From the NCBI RefSeq assembly GCF_033807715.1, contig NC_084597.1, positions 12,190,670 to 12,254,669 of the forward strand: 64,000 bases of DNA. Direction: 5' to 3'. The notes beneath the pieces are model-generated. The model had not been told where the DNA came from. It saw only the letters and a list, made by a program, of their open reading frames with translations, and did no database searches. Made by a program: the position numbers and the translations under genes. Source of the stretch: Cololabis saira (Eukaryota; Chordata; Actinopteri; Beloniformes; Belonidae). The stretch's first letter is position 1; every line of letters starts with the position of its first letter. Below are positions 1 through 14,000 of this stretch, piece after piece.

Positions 1-200
1 CATCCATATGCATTTATGGGCGTGTAGAGGGCGGGATATTCAGCTGCGCAACCTTCCAGCTGGACTGTGATTCATAAAGGAACGTTGCGTGCACATGGTT
101 TTATTGATCCGGATTTTTTTTTGCGCCCGGCATTTTCGGCTTTTGAGCGTACGTACACTTTTAGTATGACTCCTACGCAGTCCATTTTAAATGAGGCCCC
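1..200. mobile_element. Right end of a MITE (GGGGCCTCAT-terminus family)
   Basis: This stretch is closely similar to 47284-47492, including the GCGCCCGGCATTTTCGGCTT block and the terminal ATGAGGCCCC. The latter copy is complete, with an inverted terminus at 46754, so the piece here is the right part of the same non-autonomous DNA element cut by the window edge. A further left end of the family lies at 12280. No coding potential is visible; short ORFs across it are shared with the other copy. Confidence 0.65.
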
Positions 201-1241
201 ATTATCCAACTTGCTACCGTTGGTGTTTTTCCACATCACCACATTCTGCTGTTTCGTATAGTGAACAGCTCCTGACAATGTATCGATTTGATTCTTACTA
301 AGAGTTAATGAGTAAATATTGGCTTATGTTACATTCAAAATAAAGATATTAATTTCAACAGTTTTGGTGCTAACTTACACCTCATCTTTGTTTTGGCCAA
401 ACTCAAACCCTCAACACTTTGCTTTCTCATTTTAAGATGAAAAACCGTAATAATAAAAGAGAGCTTTAAGTGTATTGTGGGGCTACCTGTTTAATTCTCT
501 TTTGTAAATATTATGGAGTTGTCTTGCACTCTATTTTTGAGTCATTCTTGAAGCTTTTCAGTGTAACCTTTGTCCACATCAGATAGGATCAGATCTATCT
601 CCTTTCTGGAAGGAGATATCTGTATCTGTAACCTTGACTTGTCTGCTGCTCTTCCTGTTTGTATCCCCTTTCCAACTGAAATACCTTCCCTGTGTGCTTC
701 TTGGATGCTAGTCTCCCTCCAAATGGTACTGGAAGCTTGTTCCTGTAAGTGTAAATGCTTGAAATCTCCTGTGCCAGTGTATGTGTGTTGTTTGTGTTGT
801 AAAGTGTGTTGTGTGTGTTGTGTGTGTGTTGAGCTGAGGTAAAAGTAGACTTTAGAAGGATGAAGAATGAAAGGTTAAGAACATATTACCGTACACAACA
901 TATATGTTTGGTATGTAGTACCAATCATATTATATGTTGACATATAAAAGTGTGTTGGTGGTGAAGATGACACAGTGCCCCTTAGTGGCAAAAGATGGAA
1001 CATCACATGCATAAAGCTTGTTTCCATGCTCATTTACACATTTGGCCAAACTCTGAACCTTTTTCAATTCCATCATCTATTACCTGCCTCCTCTAAAACA
1101 TCCACACTGAGTTGAAGATAAGTATTAAACACTTGTAACACTTCACGACCGCTATATTTGGAGCATCCTTTTTATATCGATCCATTCTTTCTTCATTTCA
1201 TTATTAATTTCCTCCCCATCATTTGTTTCTTCCCTCCCCAG
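201..1241 (+). other. camsap1 intron sequence, nothing further recognised
   Basis: AT-rich non-coding sequence upstream of the first exon I can assign. It contains short TGTG runs near 780-835. I found no exon matching the N-terminal CAMSAP region, so the start codon and the first roughly 200-plus residues of the protein must lie before the window. Confidence 0.5.
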
Positions 1242-1301
1242 CCTGATTTATTGCATGGTCTGGCCGCTGGCTTATTGGACCCTGTGAACCTCTCTCGTGT
1301 G
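1242..1301 (+). CDS. Candidate 60-bp in-frame exon upstream of the CH-domain exon
   Basis: A strong acceptor (a pyrimidine-rich run ending in CCCTCCCCAG) precedes a 20-codon open segment reading PDLLHGLAAGLLDPVNLSRV, followed directly by a GTAATA donor. It starts and ends in phase 0, and the next exon (1668) also starts in phase 0, so it would join VRYRRD without a shift. I cannot match the peptide to any CAMSAP I remember: mammalian CAMSAP1 has a different short segment here. It may be a lineage-specific or alternative exon, or chance. Confidence 0.35.
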
Positions 1302-1667
1302 GTAATATACCATTTCAGTTCATTCTAATCGTTATTGTTTTTCCCTGTCATATCCACAAATCACTAAATTAACACAGTGCAGGTAAGGACACACATTGAT
1401 GTTCCACATCAGAGGCCAAATTTATGAGACACTCTATTAAAAGACTAAACTCCAACAGATCTAACATGATACCAGATAAAAGCCATGACGCACCAAACAT
1501 CAGTTAGATACACCTGATCTACGGCATGTATTTTAAGGAGAGGCAGTGGATGGTTTACAAAATGAGATTACTTGCGTTTGTCTGGGACAAGTGAGCATGT
1601 GACTCAGTGTTTTATGCGATAATTGGGTGGTCATTACGTAAACCTGAACCCTCACTTTTTTTTGAAG

Positions 1668-4600
1668 GTGCGTTACCGTAGAGATCATCTGTTGGGTTGC
1701 ACGGCTCAGCACTTCCCCTTGTTGGAAGACCTGGCGGAGGATGCCTGTGATGGCAAAGCTCTGCTGACTTTGATCCACTTCTATTGCCCACAAATTGTTA
1801 GACTGGAAGGTACAGTAACACAGACGGCTAGATCCACTGCAGGTTTTTTTTTTTTTAATTCATTATTGTGGTTGTTGTTATATTTTTTTTCTTCTTTCTT
1901 TAAAAAAAATATATTATCTACGACGGAGTATTAGGGCCAAACAAAAAAACAAAAAAAGGAAATTACGAGAATAAAGTCATAATGTAATGAGAATAAAGTC
2001 GTAAAATTACGAGAATAAAGTCGTAAAATTACGAGAATAAAGTCATAATATTACGAGAATAAAGTCGTAATATATTATAAATATATAAATATAACTTCAC
2101 AAGATGCTCAATATTCCTCATTTTAACACAGGGAGAAGAAGCTCTTCCTGTTAGAGTTCTCATGAATTATATTCTCATAATATTACGACTTTATTCTCGT
2201 AAGTTTACGACTTTATTCTCATAATATTACGACTTTATTCTCGCAACATTACGACTTTATTCTCGTAATGTTACGACTTTATTCTCATAATATTACGACT
2301 TTATTCTCGCAACATTACGACTTTATTCTCGTAATGTTACGACTTTATTCTCATAATATTACGACTTTATTCTCGCAACATTACGACTTTATTCTCGTAA
2401 TATTACGACTTTATTCTCATAATATTACGACTTTATTCTATTACGACTTTATTCTCGCAACATTACGACTTTATTCTCGTAATTTTACGACTTTATTCTC
2501 ATTATATTATGACTTTATTCTCGTAATTTCCAATTTTTTTTGTCTTAGTTTGGCCCTAATACTCCGTCGTAATTATCTTATATTGAAACCAAAATAATAA
2601 ACAAGGAGATGGTCCACAAGTATGTTCTGACCAGGATATATTTAAATTTGGTACCTTAACTATCTGCCTGCTAGCTCAAGTTTAAAGTGTGGCATATCGA
2701 TATCAAAGTGGTTACAATGTTGTCATGTTACCACCTGAAATAATTTAAACTTTTCCAAAACAACAAGGACAAAAAAAAAACATTGCATGCTTCTTATGTA
2801 TTATATGTTGCAGCATTAGCCCGATAACACTGAACCCTTTTGTTGTTCTGACAGATATCTGCCTGAAGGAGGTCCTTTCCTTAGCAGATAGTTTGTACAA
2901 CATCCAGCTGCTGAAAGAGTTTTCTAACAAATACCTGAACAGATGTTTCTATCTGAAGTATGAGGACCTGCTGTACTCTCCACCTGAATTAACGGTGAGT
3001 TCAGAAACACTTCATGTCCAGAAAACTAGTCATTTTAAAGTAAAGTCCTAATTTGTGTTTATTAAAAAACAAAAAAAAACCCAACCTGTAACATTTAGAA
3101 TTAATTTTCTATTATACACTTTTATGATGTTTCCTACTTTACATAAGTGAAAAAATATTGTTTATTTTTTCCCATATTAGCTAATATAATTTATGTTACT
3201 GATTATGGATGTGTTTTAAGGACATCCACACATGACTTCTTTTATAGATTTCTATTGTGTTGGTTTTGCTGCTAGAATGTCTACAATGCCATATCAACAA
3301 TCACGTTGTCGATATAGTTTCATTAACTTGATTAACTTTGTTGCTTCTGTGTTTCTTGTAGATTAATATAATGGTCTTCGTAGCTGAACTTTTCTGGTGG
3401 TTTGAGAATGTGAAGCCAGACTTTGTACAGCCCAGAGACTTTCATGGAGTCAAAGATGGTATAAAACACTACTGCTTTTACTTCTAAATGTGCAGTTTCA
3501 AAGACATAAAAAGCAGGCTTTAAAACTTTTTTTTGAATATCTGTAATTTGCCTTTTTACAATTTTTACAGTGGGATTGCTACTGCAGCCTAAAACGTCTC
3601 GCTCCTATGTACCCATCTCCAACGTCGCCAAACGGAACTTCATCCCCTCATCAAACTCCGCAGATATGTTGACCATGAGCCCAGGCCATGACCTCAGGTA
3701 TCAAGAGTAGTTTAGGTTTACATTTATATTCAAGATTGCAGAGTTTTCATATTAGTCATTAAAAAGGTCTTTTGATATTATCTTTTTGATATTTATCTTT
3801 TTTTATCTTGTTTTGTTTTGTTCACATTTGTCCATTTGCATGTTTGTAAAAAAGTAACACAGAACACTGTATCAAAGGAAATGTCATAATACATGTCTAC
3901 TTATGGGATAAAACACCAATATTAAAACCTGTAGCCTATGTGTGATTTAAATCAACTTTTTTCCTTTTGTCTGTGTTGTTTTCACAGTTCATCAATCAAC
4001 CATCTTAATTGATTAATATTATAGCTGCCACTATTCCAAACATCAGTTTCAAACTTTGGAAAATTATATTTCATTAATTTTATGACATATACACACACAA
4101 TAATGTTTTTTTTGTTGTTCTTTTTAATAGTATTATAGACAGCCCAGTATAATTAAACCACACCTATGTGTGCTTCTGTTACAGCACTAGATCAACTTCA
4201 TCAAGCCCACTTCACTATTTTACACCCCCGAGACAAAAGAAGCCTGTAAAGGGGGGCCCTTCAGGTAATATACAGACAAATATCCATTATGTTTCGGTGT
4301 AGTTTGTTTGCCTTAAGTCACCGATAAAGCAGTTTACACTAAAAAAGGCAACAGCATCAAGTGACAAACAAATGAGTTGTGTTTGCAAGACAGGGATAAT
4401 GGAAAATGAACACAGATATTACTTTAGTACACATACAACAGTTGTAGATCTCCTTCTGAGTTAGATCTAACCATCAAGGGGAAGGGAGGGAGGGAAGGTG
4501 AGAGCATTTGGGATATTTTTTATCCTTCATGTTGACGCCATTGTATTTATTTTAGGCCGTGTTTAATTCCTTGTTTGAATGTCACGTTAAAACAAAAAAA

Positions 4601-7600
4601 AAAGTTTTATTATTGAGTGTTAAGTCATCTCAGTGGAATGAAAATAACTTAATACTTATTAAGCAGTATATTTGTCAGGTAATTGTTCAATCTTGAGACT
4701 GCCTTTGCAACATTTACATGATCAAAATCAGTCAACAGGAAAATTTATTTTGAATAGTTGCAGATCAGAATCAGAATCAGAATCAGAATCAGAAAGGGGG
4801 TTTATTGCCAAGTTTGTTGACACACACAAGGAATTTGTTGTGGTGATTGGTGCAATACAGTAAAAGTAAAAATAAAAATATAAAAGCAAACAAGTATACG
4901 GAGATAAAATAAGAGATAGAATAAAGTAAAATGTATAAGCAGAAATAAACAGAAATGTACAGTATGAGGATTAAAAAGTGCCGGATATGAATCTTTACAA
5001 AAAGTGACGTAGGATGACAGATGACAGATAAAATGTATAAACAGAAAATGAACAATATAGACAGAAATGTACAATATGGGGTTTTTAAAGTGTCGGATGT
5101 GAGTCTGTACAACCTCCTTATTAAAAAATATTCATTTTTCTCTCATTAACAGAGTTGAGAACTAGGTCAAACACTGTGACAAAAAGGGAACCGACCGACA
5201 TCTGGGCGTGGCCAGATAGGAGGGCAAGGTAAGCTTGTGATTAATAACACACGTATTCATGGGTTTCAGTCACGTGACATTTTTTGTTGTCAGCGCCATC
5301 TTGAGGACCGACCGAGGACCTTTCCGTCGCGCAGCCAACATGACGTCTCACCTAATAACTCACTTAACTCCCGAAGAACAGCAACGGTATCTACAGAAAA
5401 TTGACACTTTAGGTTTCGATCCGTATATAATATCTAATCAATTACTGACTCCACTCCAGTCTGCCAAAAACCTGCCAGATTTGTCGTTTGCGGACATATA
5501 TATCTACCTGGTCCACAATCTTTCTCCATACACCGGCGAAGCTCCAAGCCGTTTCCCAAATCCAACTCAGCCTGGATCATTTCTCGTGTCCTCTGCTTTT
5601 TCCCCACATCTCAGTAATGATCTGACATGCTGACATGTTTGCTGCATTTAACACCACACGCCGCTCATTCCACGCTGTTTGCTGTTTGATTGCGTCACCA
5701 GACGCAGTTATTAAATGTTGTTTTTTTCCCCACTTACAGGACCTTTTCTCTCCCTCCCGTCCGATGTTCCGGGACCTATATAATAATAGGATATTATTTA
5801 TTTCTGCCACTTTATTGTGGTTTTTGTGGTGAAATGAGGAGGAATCATAGAGATAACTTCTCATTTCAACTAACTGGATCAGCCGTTCCTCATCATGACT
5901 GTTTCCTACAGCGCTTTCAACCGGCTTTCAACACGAGTGACAGGAAGAAAATAGAAGAACATTTAAATATCACAATATCCCACAGCCCACTTAAAGCACT
6001 GGTAAAATGTCAATCCCGTTTTTTTAGACTTATTATTGTCGCATCCCACGGCACAACAGATAGACGGCATGCTGAAAGTCGGTCCTTAAGATGGCGCTGC
6101 GAGTACTGTGTGACGTCACATGATATCGATGAATACACTGTAATAAAGAAGCAGTTGGGTACGTTACAAAAGAAAACAATCTGTGATTCATTGTATTTAC
6201 CTCATAACTCATAGCTTTTTTCTCTCTTTCCCATTACTCCATCCAGGCGTTTATCTCAGTCAGTGTCCTATGCCCCGCTTTTTCCCTCAGAGAGTGATGC
6301 AGACAGTATCCCCCTCGCTCGCTCCATTAGCAAAGACAGCTTAGCCTCTAACATCATGTGTATTACTCCCAAACACATGCTGGTGTCAGGTCTGCCTCAG
6401 CACAGACTCAGCGCTCAAAGCCCGCTTCTCCATCAAACGGAGGGTGACATGGAGCCGGATGAGTTTGAAGTGCAGAATGCAACGTCATCCTCACGGGGTT
6501 CTACCTCTTTTTGCACTCCCGGTCCTGACCCGGGTCGCTTCACTTTGGACTGCCTGGCAGACAGCTACTATCTGGAGCCTTTGATGCCTACGGTCCCAAA
6601 ACCAGCAAAGGAGAAGAGCATCAGTCTAAACAAGCAGGAGGAAAGTGGGGAGAGTTCCTGCAGAGCTGCTGCAGCTGTTAAAAAATCCACTACTAATATC
6701 CTAGGCACTTCACAGAATACATTTTCTGTGGCTCATCCAAACAAAAGTAAAGTTACACCCACACCCACACCTGCAGCAGAATCAGCCTCTTACTCCCACA
6801 GGCTGCTGAACGCTGGGTCAAAAGGCAACTCTCAGTCTGACAAGACACCGTCTCCTGGCTTTTTCCTTCACTTGTCAGAGGAAGAAGACCACCGCAGCTC
6901 ATTCTGTACTATGCACGAAGCAGGTCAGGACTCGGATTCCGACATTGCAGACCTTGAGGAAGACGAGGAAGATGATGGTGAGGTGGAGCTGAAGAAAGAG
7001 AGCTTTGGAAAATGCTCAGAGAAGGGAGTCATGACTGCCTTTGGAGATGGGGAAGGGGAGTCAGACAAACTTAAAGCGGACTCAAATGTGAGCGAGTGGG
7101 AAGACAAGGAAGATGTGAGTGGACGTTCCAGCCCTTGCCCTAGTACTGTATCATCAGCGAGCGGCTGTAGCGTGTCAGGCAGCGCTAGTGTCAAGATGAT
7201 TAGCTTTGCAGAGAAAAAGCTCCTCAAACTCGCCCTCCGTGATGGATACTCGAGTACAAGCAGCTCCCAAAAAACCACACCCGATGGCTCTGAAACCGCC
7301 CATTCCTGGCTGGGGAAGGAGTCCAGCACGGTACTGGGGAAAGCTATGAAGATTAGTCCTCAAGTTGCGCCTTCGGATCTGCTTCAGCTTCACATGCAGC
7401 TGAAAGAACAAAGGCGGGCAATAGAATATCAGAAGAACAAGATGGAGACTGTATCAGCGAGGCAGCTTGAGAAAGCTGCATTCTCAAACATTTATAGGAA
7501 GGGTGGAGGGAAGAGTGACACTCTTCCTTTACCTCTGAAACACTCCCAGGAATCCTCTGGACTAACAGGGGCTGACAGGAGGATGGCAAAGGCCCAGTCG

Positions 7601-10600
7601 TGCAGGGATGATTCCTGCCTTGATGCTCTGAAAGGTCAAACCGGGGGAGGGCCAGCGAATAGAGACAATCGGTGGAAGACCTCGCCCCAGAACAATGGTC
7701 CTCAAATTGGTTTGAATGAATGCTCACGCTCCATCGATGTACTTAATAAAGCCATTAGCTCCATTCAGCGACAGATGATGCAGCTCTCCTCGCAACAAGA
7801 TTTTCTGATGAGGCAGTGCTCTGTCTCACGCGAAGAGCCCGTACAAACAGACCCAAGCACAAGCTCAAGCACAACCCCCGATACAACACAAACCGGATCC
7901 TCTACATCAGACTCTAAATCTTTCACAGTTCATTTTGTAGATTGCAGCGACAGCAGCCCTGTCCCAGCTCGTCGTCCACCAAAGCTTAGCTCCAGTCAAC
8001 GCAGCAGAGCGTCAGAGCTGAAACAGGGTATAGAAAACAGCAAAACGCCCTCTGTCAAGTCCGGCATCCCATCCAGAGACTGCACGCCACCCTCTCCAGG
8101 AATTGAATTAGGTGAACTACCATCACTGGATGCAGAGCAAGAGGAAGAAAGCTCTGCTGACGCAGGCACAGATGTTGTTTGTGGTGATGAGAATAGCAGG
8201 AGCAGGGCTCACCTGAAGGAGGTCGACTTGTCAGAGCTTAAGGATCCTCTAGAAGATGGAAACACAGACATTATGGACCCCATGGCTGAAGGCCAGAACA
8301 ACGCATTAGGCTTCTTCTTCAAGGTAGATTTCAAATGTTTATATTTTATGATGCCTATGGGCCCGATTTACTAAGATCCTAAATAAAGAGTACTAAATTG
8401 CGTGTGCACTGAAAAAGTTTGTGCGTGTTGTTGTTGTGTGTTTTGCGGGTGATCAACTAAGATTGCGTGCGCAATTGATAACAGGTGCAAACAGCAGTAT
8501 TTAAATGAGGTGTTGCGCGTCTTACGGTTTGCGGCGCAAACTTTGCGCCATGGAGAGTCTGGATGGAAAGCAGGATATAGTAGCAAGCGCAAAATTTAAT
8601 TTGACGAGTTGGAGTTATAGAGATATTAGTGGAAGAGGCAAATTGTTGTGCCGTATTCAGCACCCCTGCCGTGAAAAGCACCCCCTCGTATATTCAATGA
8701 TAAGTAGACCAAGAAAAAAAACAACATACTGACACTTCAATATATTTATATATACACACTCACACAAACACATACTTAGGAGTTTATATTATATATATTT
8801 ACAAATATTATGGAAGACAACACAGTAATAATTATGTAGTAATTAATAGTAATTAATTAATGACATCAATAACCATTTACCCGTTTTTTTTTTTTTTACC
8901 CGAATCCATGAGCGCATTTAAACATGAATCATTAACACAAAACTGGACGCTAAACAGAACATGAACAGAACAAGGAATGAGAATATCATTTTTGTCAGAC
9001 GAGGGGGTGCTTTTCACGGCGGGGGTGCTGAATACTGCTGAATAACACCGGGGTATGACAACTGCAGAACAAGTATAGGCGCACAATAAGAAACACTTTT
9101 TTCTCCATGAAAACACGTGATTTATTTATTATCACAAATAAAAAAATTAATGTGCCTCCTGTGGCAACCTTTTGCTGAATAATACTCGATTTAACATTCA
9201 AGTGAAATATTTCTTCTTTTGCATGTGGAGATTAGCACCTTCCTTTCGAACGTATTAAATACAGACGCAATCACAATCCACGCAAAAACTTTCAGGCTTG
9301 GTAAATCTCATTGCGCGTGGTAAATGGACCAATTTGCATCTTTCCCTCCCAGTATTTAGCGATTTCTGGCGGGTACGCCCCATATTGATTATTCATCAGG
9401 GCAAAAGTACTAAATGAACAGCGTGTGCTATTTTGCGCATTTGAGAGACGCAGTCCTCTTTGCACGCTGTTAGTAGATCAGCTGGCACTTTGGTTTGCGG
9501 GTGATGTCAAGTTTGCACACGTTTTTACACACGCAAACCTTGTAAATCGGGCCCTATGTGTGTAAATTGTGATGCGACATATGACATGACATATGGAGAG
9601 TATTTTTATTATTTGTTTTAAATCTCCCAGGATGATGAGAAATCTGAAGATGAGATGGCAAAACGCCGGGCTGCCTTCCTCCTCAAACAACAGCGTAAGG
9701 CCAAAGACGCAAGATTACGCAAACAGCAGCAAGAAGCAGAGAGTGAGCTCAAACGAGATGAGACTCGGTTCGTTTTCACACAAACTCTCTCCCATTTAAA
9801 GGTGTATTTTAATATGAGCGAAGCATGTTCAAGGCTACGGAAGAGAAGTCTTACATGTCTCTATGTGTTCAAGGCGCAAGGCAGAGGAAGATCGTGTTCG
9901 TAAGGAGGAAGACAAGGCGCGCAGAGAGCTCATTAAACAAGAATATCTGCGGAGGAAGCAGCAGGCCCTGAAGAAAGAGCAGGGTCTGGTTAAGCCTCGC
10001 ACCAGGACTACACCCGGCAGGAACACGCCGAAATCACTGCACCGCAAAGAGTCCAGTAACCTGTCCAAAAGATCCAACACACGTAAGAGCATTCCTCGTA
10101 TCTGAGTTGTGTTTTTATTTATGTCTTTTGTTTTGTGTTGCCTTCCTTACTGTTTTTTTCAGAACCCACATGTGTAAACTCATAGACTCATCTTTTTATT
10201 CAGTTAACTCTAGGTGTGTACAGGCTGCAGGGTGGACATTCTAACCTGGTCTGCATGATGTAATATCATGCATATACAGCTCATAGAAACAGTTAATGCA
10301 AAAACAATAATACAAAATCATTCAAAGTCAATCATGGATAATTGAAATAAGTTGGAGTAGTCCGTTTTCAGGGTGGCTAAAGCCCGGCATACACTGTGCG
10401 ATTATCGGCTCGTTTTGAGCCGATTTTCCAGTCGTGCGACTTTTTTTTGATCGGGCCCGATTTTGACCCAAACGTTGCTCGTGCGTCGTGCAGTGTACGT
10501 GGGGTAACGACGAGAGATTAACACCTCAAGACGAGCTCCCGATCACAAATCGTGAGGTCGCAAGAAAATCAAGCATGTTTGAAATCCTGGTCGCTCCTCG

Positions 10601-11018
10601 TGAAGGAATCGCACAGTTGAAGCCGTGCTGCGACCCGATTGGACTCATCCTTTCACAGAGAGCATGCGCAATCTCTGATGTCACGTCAAAAACTATTATT
10701 TGCAGTTTAAGTGTTGCAAATTCACATTACAAATCATGTTTTAATAGCAAAAAAAGACCGCATTTCCACGTATGGTGCGGGTCGCCGCGTACCCTATGCC
10801 GTAGGCTCTGCGTTGGTGTAACGCGGAACCATAAATCAGCCTTTAGTGTGTGCGCTGTCTGCTGTTCGGAACACTTCTCTTTTTTCTCTTCTCATTTTGC
10901 TGGGACGTCGGGTCCCTCCGCCGAGACACAACTTTTGCGGTATGCGTTCTTTGTTGTGTCAAAAAATGATGCGCAGTGCCCACCCAATCAGAAACGGTAC
11001 AGATATTTTGGGATTTTT

Positions 11019-11064
<46 letters not shown>

Positions 11065-14000
11065 TAAAAAAATAAAGGATCCCATAACCTTTGATCAGGT
11101 GGGCAGGACGCACGTTTGGGTTGGAACAGCCTACCCCTGCCCCAAAACCGGCCTCGAGTTCCAGTACACAGAGGTCCGACGGGAGGATTATGATCGTATA
11201 GTGTGAGCAGACGGGTCGCATCCGAGCATCGGCTCGTACAGTGTGAGAACATAAATCGTGGGCTCTGAACTTTTGAACTCCGCGATCTAGTCGTGCAGTG
11301 TGAGATGGGGCAGTCTCATACGTTTTAAAATATCGCACAGTGTATGCCCGGCTTTACAGGTTTCCATTTGCCAGGAAACTGCTTTACAGGCAGAGTTGTT
11401 AACTGGGATTTTATTGAAGCTGAATATTATTAGTTTAGGGTCACTGCTTGTTATGAAAACATAGTTAATTAAGTGTTAAACAAGACCAACAATGGTAGAA
11501 AATAATTCTGTGGTTATTTTCAGTTGATTTCTGTCATCGAGGATCGACGCTGTCTTTAGCCACCGAGACAGAGAGTGTCATATCTGGAGAAGCAGAGTCA
11601 AGGTGAGAGTTTGGGGATTTAAATTGACAAAAAAGAGAATCGTATGTATGGTGTTAGTTGTCGGATTGATTTACTGAGGTGTCCTTTAGGGCTGAGTCTG
11701 TGTGCTCTATGGAGTCGTCCCCAATGCTGAGTCGGGCACCCAGCAGGAACATGGAGCGAGACTGGGACAGAGGGTCTATAGCATCTTCCATTACGTCAGA
11801 GTACAGTGGTGAGTACAAATGCTGAAAAACCAAAAAACGAGTCATGCTGCTCACCTTCTTTTTTTTTTTATTGCATTGAAACACTAAAACCACATTCATC
11901 GTAACACAATTTTGTGTTTTAATGCAGATATGAACTATAAACAAATCATTGTTTATAGTTCATATCTGCATTAAAACACAAAATTGCGGCGGCAGTAGCG
12001 CGATATGGCAGCCAAACTTCCGTCAATCTGTAGGGCAGCTGTTGCTACAAACGTAGCTACCACCACCAGTGAAAATGTGTATGAATGAATAATGGTCTCT
12101 GTAAAGCGCTCTGGGCGCCTTGAAGGGCGCTATATAAAACCAAGCCATTATTATTATTATTATTGTGGAACTACAGTAATGCCACACCTACTTAAGGCAT
12201 ATAAATCTTTTAACAACCAACTTGCTTGATGATCTGCTGGGTGAGATGAAAAAAAAATCTCGACATGCAGCAGAGACCAGGGGCCTCATGTACAAAGATT
12301 TGTGTGTACTGCCATGCAAATGTTGTCAGTTGACAGTAACTAAAGCAGTGAAACCCGTTTTCATACACCAAAATCTGTTCACATATATAATGCCTTAGAG
12401 TGATCACAACCTAAATCCACAGATGTCCATCACATGTAATGAAATGAGCTCTGTCACTGAGGAGAAAACAGTGAGGATTATATTAATTAGAACAAGTCAC
12501 ATGAGATCAGTTTGAAAATGACATGGTTAGACAGTAACAAGTGTTTCCTGTAAATGAATAATTGTGCATTTGTGGAAGCTGTGGAACTAGTGATGCACAA
12601 TATTATCGGTAGCATATCAGTAAGGCAACGATAATGGCCAAAAAATGCTGTATCGGTATCAAACTGATGTAAAAAAAAAAACAGATAATTTTCACAGATA
12701 AAATAATAATGTGTGCAGCCGTGTGCTCAATATGCTATGAAAGCAGAAAATAGATGCACTCACATGCAAGGAAGGAAAACTAACACAAGAGCGAAAGCAA
12801 GAAAAATGTCTCTGCTGTGGAATTATCTTAAAGTCAGTGAAACAGATGTAAGAGTTGCCATTTGTAATGACTGTTCGAGTGAAGGAGCACGAGGAGGTAA
12901 CAAACCATCATCATTTAATACTACAAATCTAAAGACTCACCTGAAGAGCAAGCACCTTGACAAGTACAATGACTTGAAAGGTAGTGAAACAGAAAAAAAC
13001 AACCGCCAACCAACGCCCCACTCCCTCCACGCAGCCATCTGTTGGGGAGTTACTTGAAAAAAGCAAAACCATTCGGCTGTGACAACCCAAAGGTAAAGGC
13101 ATTAAACGCTAAAGTGATGGAGTTTATTGCACTCGATAATCAACCATTTTCAGTAGTGGAAGATGCAGGATTACGCCATCATGGTTTCACAACTAGAGCC
13201 CCGCTATAATCTACCTAGCGGTGAAAGCAGACACTTAGAAACTGAGTATTGATTGATTGAATATTTTGGGCCAAGGCCTTAGGTCAGACGGGCTTATTTC
13301 CATTGTGGTCCTGTGTATAATGTTCAGTAGGCCTACTAGGAAAAATGCAAATACATTAAGAATCGGAATCTGTATTGACAGATATGACCCTGATAATATC
13401 GGATGTCGGTCATAATTTCAATATCGTGCATCTCTATCTGGAACAGCTAGAAGACATTGAAGAGTTTGTAGGGAGCATATGTTCAGATACCCAGCTGACC
13501 TGCTGGTCCAGGATGACGACTGGATTATCAGCTGATTTAGGTTACCAATGGGATCCTTCTGGATCTCTTCTGAACTGGACAAAGCCACTCTCTAGGTGCG
13601 AGCAACAAGAACCTTTCAGTGGGAGCTGATGGCTGGATGGGGCGACTAATCGTGATGAAATCCAGATCCTTAAAACATCCCTGTGGCTGAACAGATAAAA
13701 TATTAAAATTCAATTTGCAGCAAAGAACTGGTTCCCTAATGTATTCTTTTTAATTTAATCTAACATTATTATCTAACATTACACTGAAAGTTTGGTTGGT
13801 ATGAATTGATGTGATTAAGCAATAATATTTTTGTTTAACATTTACTTTCGGAGTCTTATATTGCATTGCCTGCAGGTGCTGCAGAATTACAGAAACTGTT
13901 TCTCTGATGATGGACGCCAGTTTCTCCATGTGGATGTAACACTCCAATCGGCAGCTACTCTTTTCTGTAGTTTTATTTATTTTTTACATTTTCATGTCAA

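Noticed and set aside
2268..2597. 109-codon frame of repeated TTLFSQHYDFIL
   Set aside because: A direct translation of an 18-bp satellite inside a MITE.
5690..6214. 174-codon plus-strand frame before the large camsap1 exon
   Set aside because: Within a decayed transposon; not in phase with the camsap1 exon and separated from it by a clear acceptor at 6246.
10488..11021. 177-codon plus-strand frame
   Set aside because: Lies wholly in a MITE, low-complexity and frame-inconsistent; no known family resemblance.
13437..13628. Open frame reading LEQLEDIEEFVGSICSDTQL after the hAT element
   Set aside because: Short, no splice signals in a usable phase with camsap1, no family recognised.
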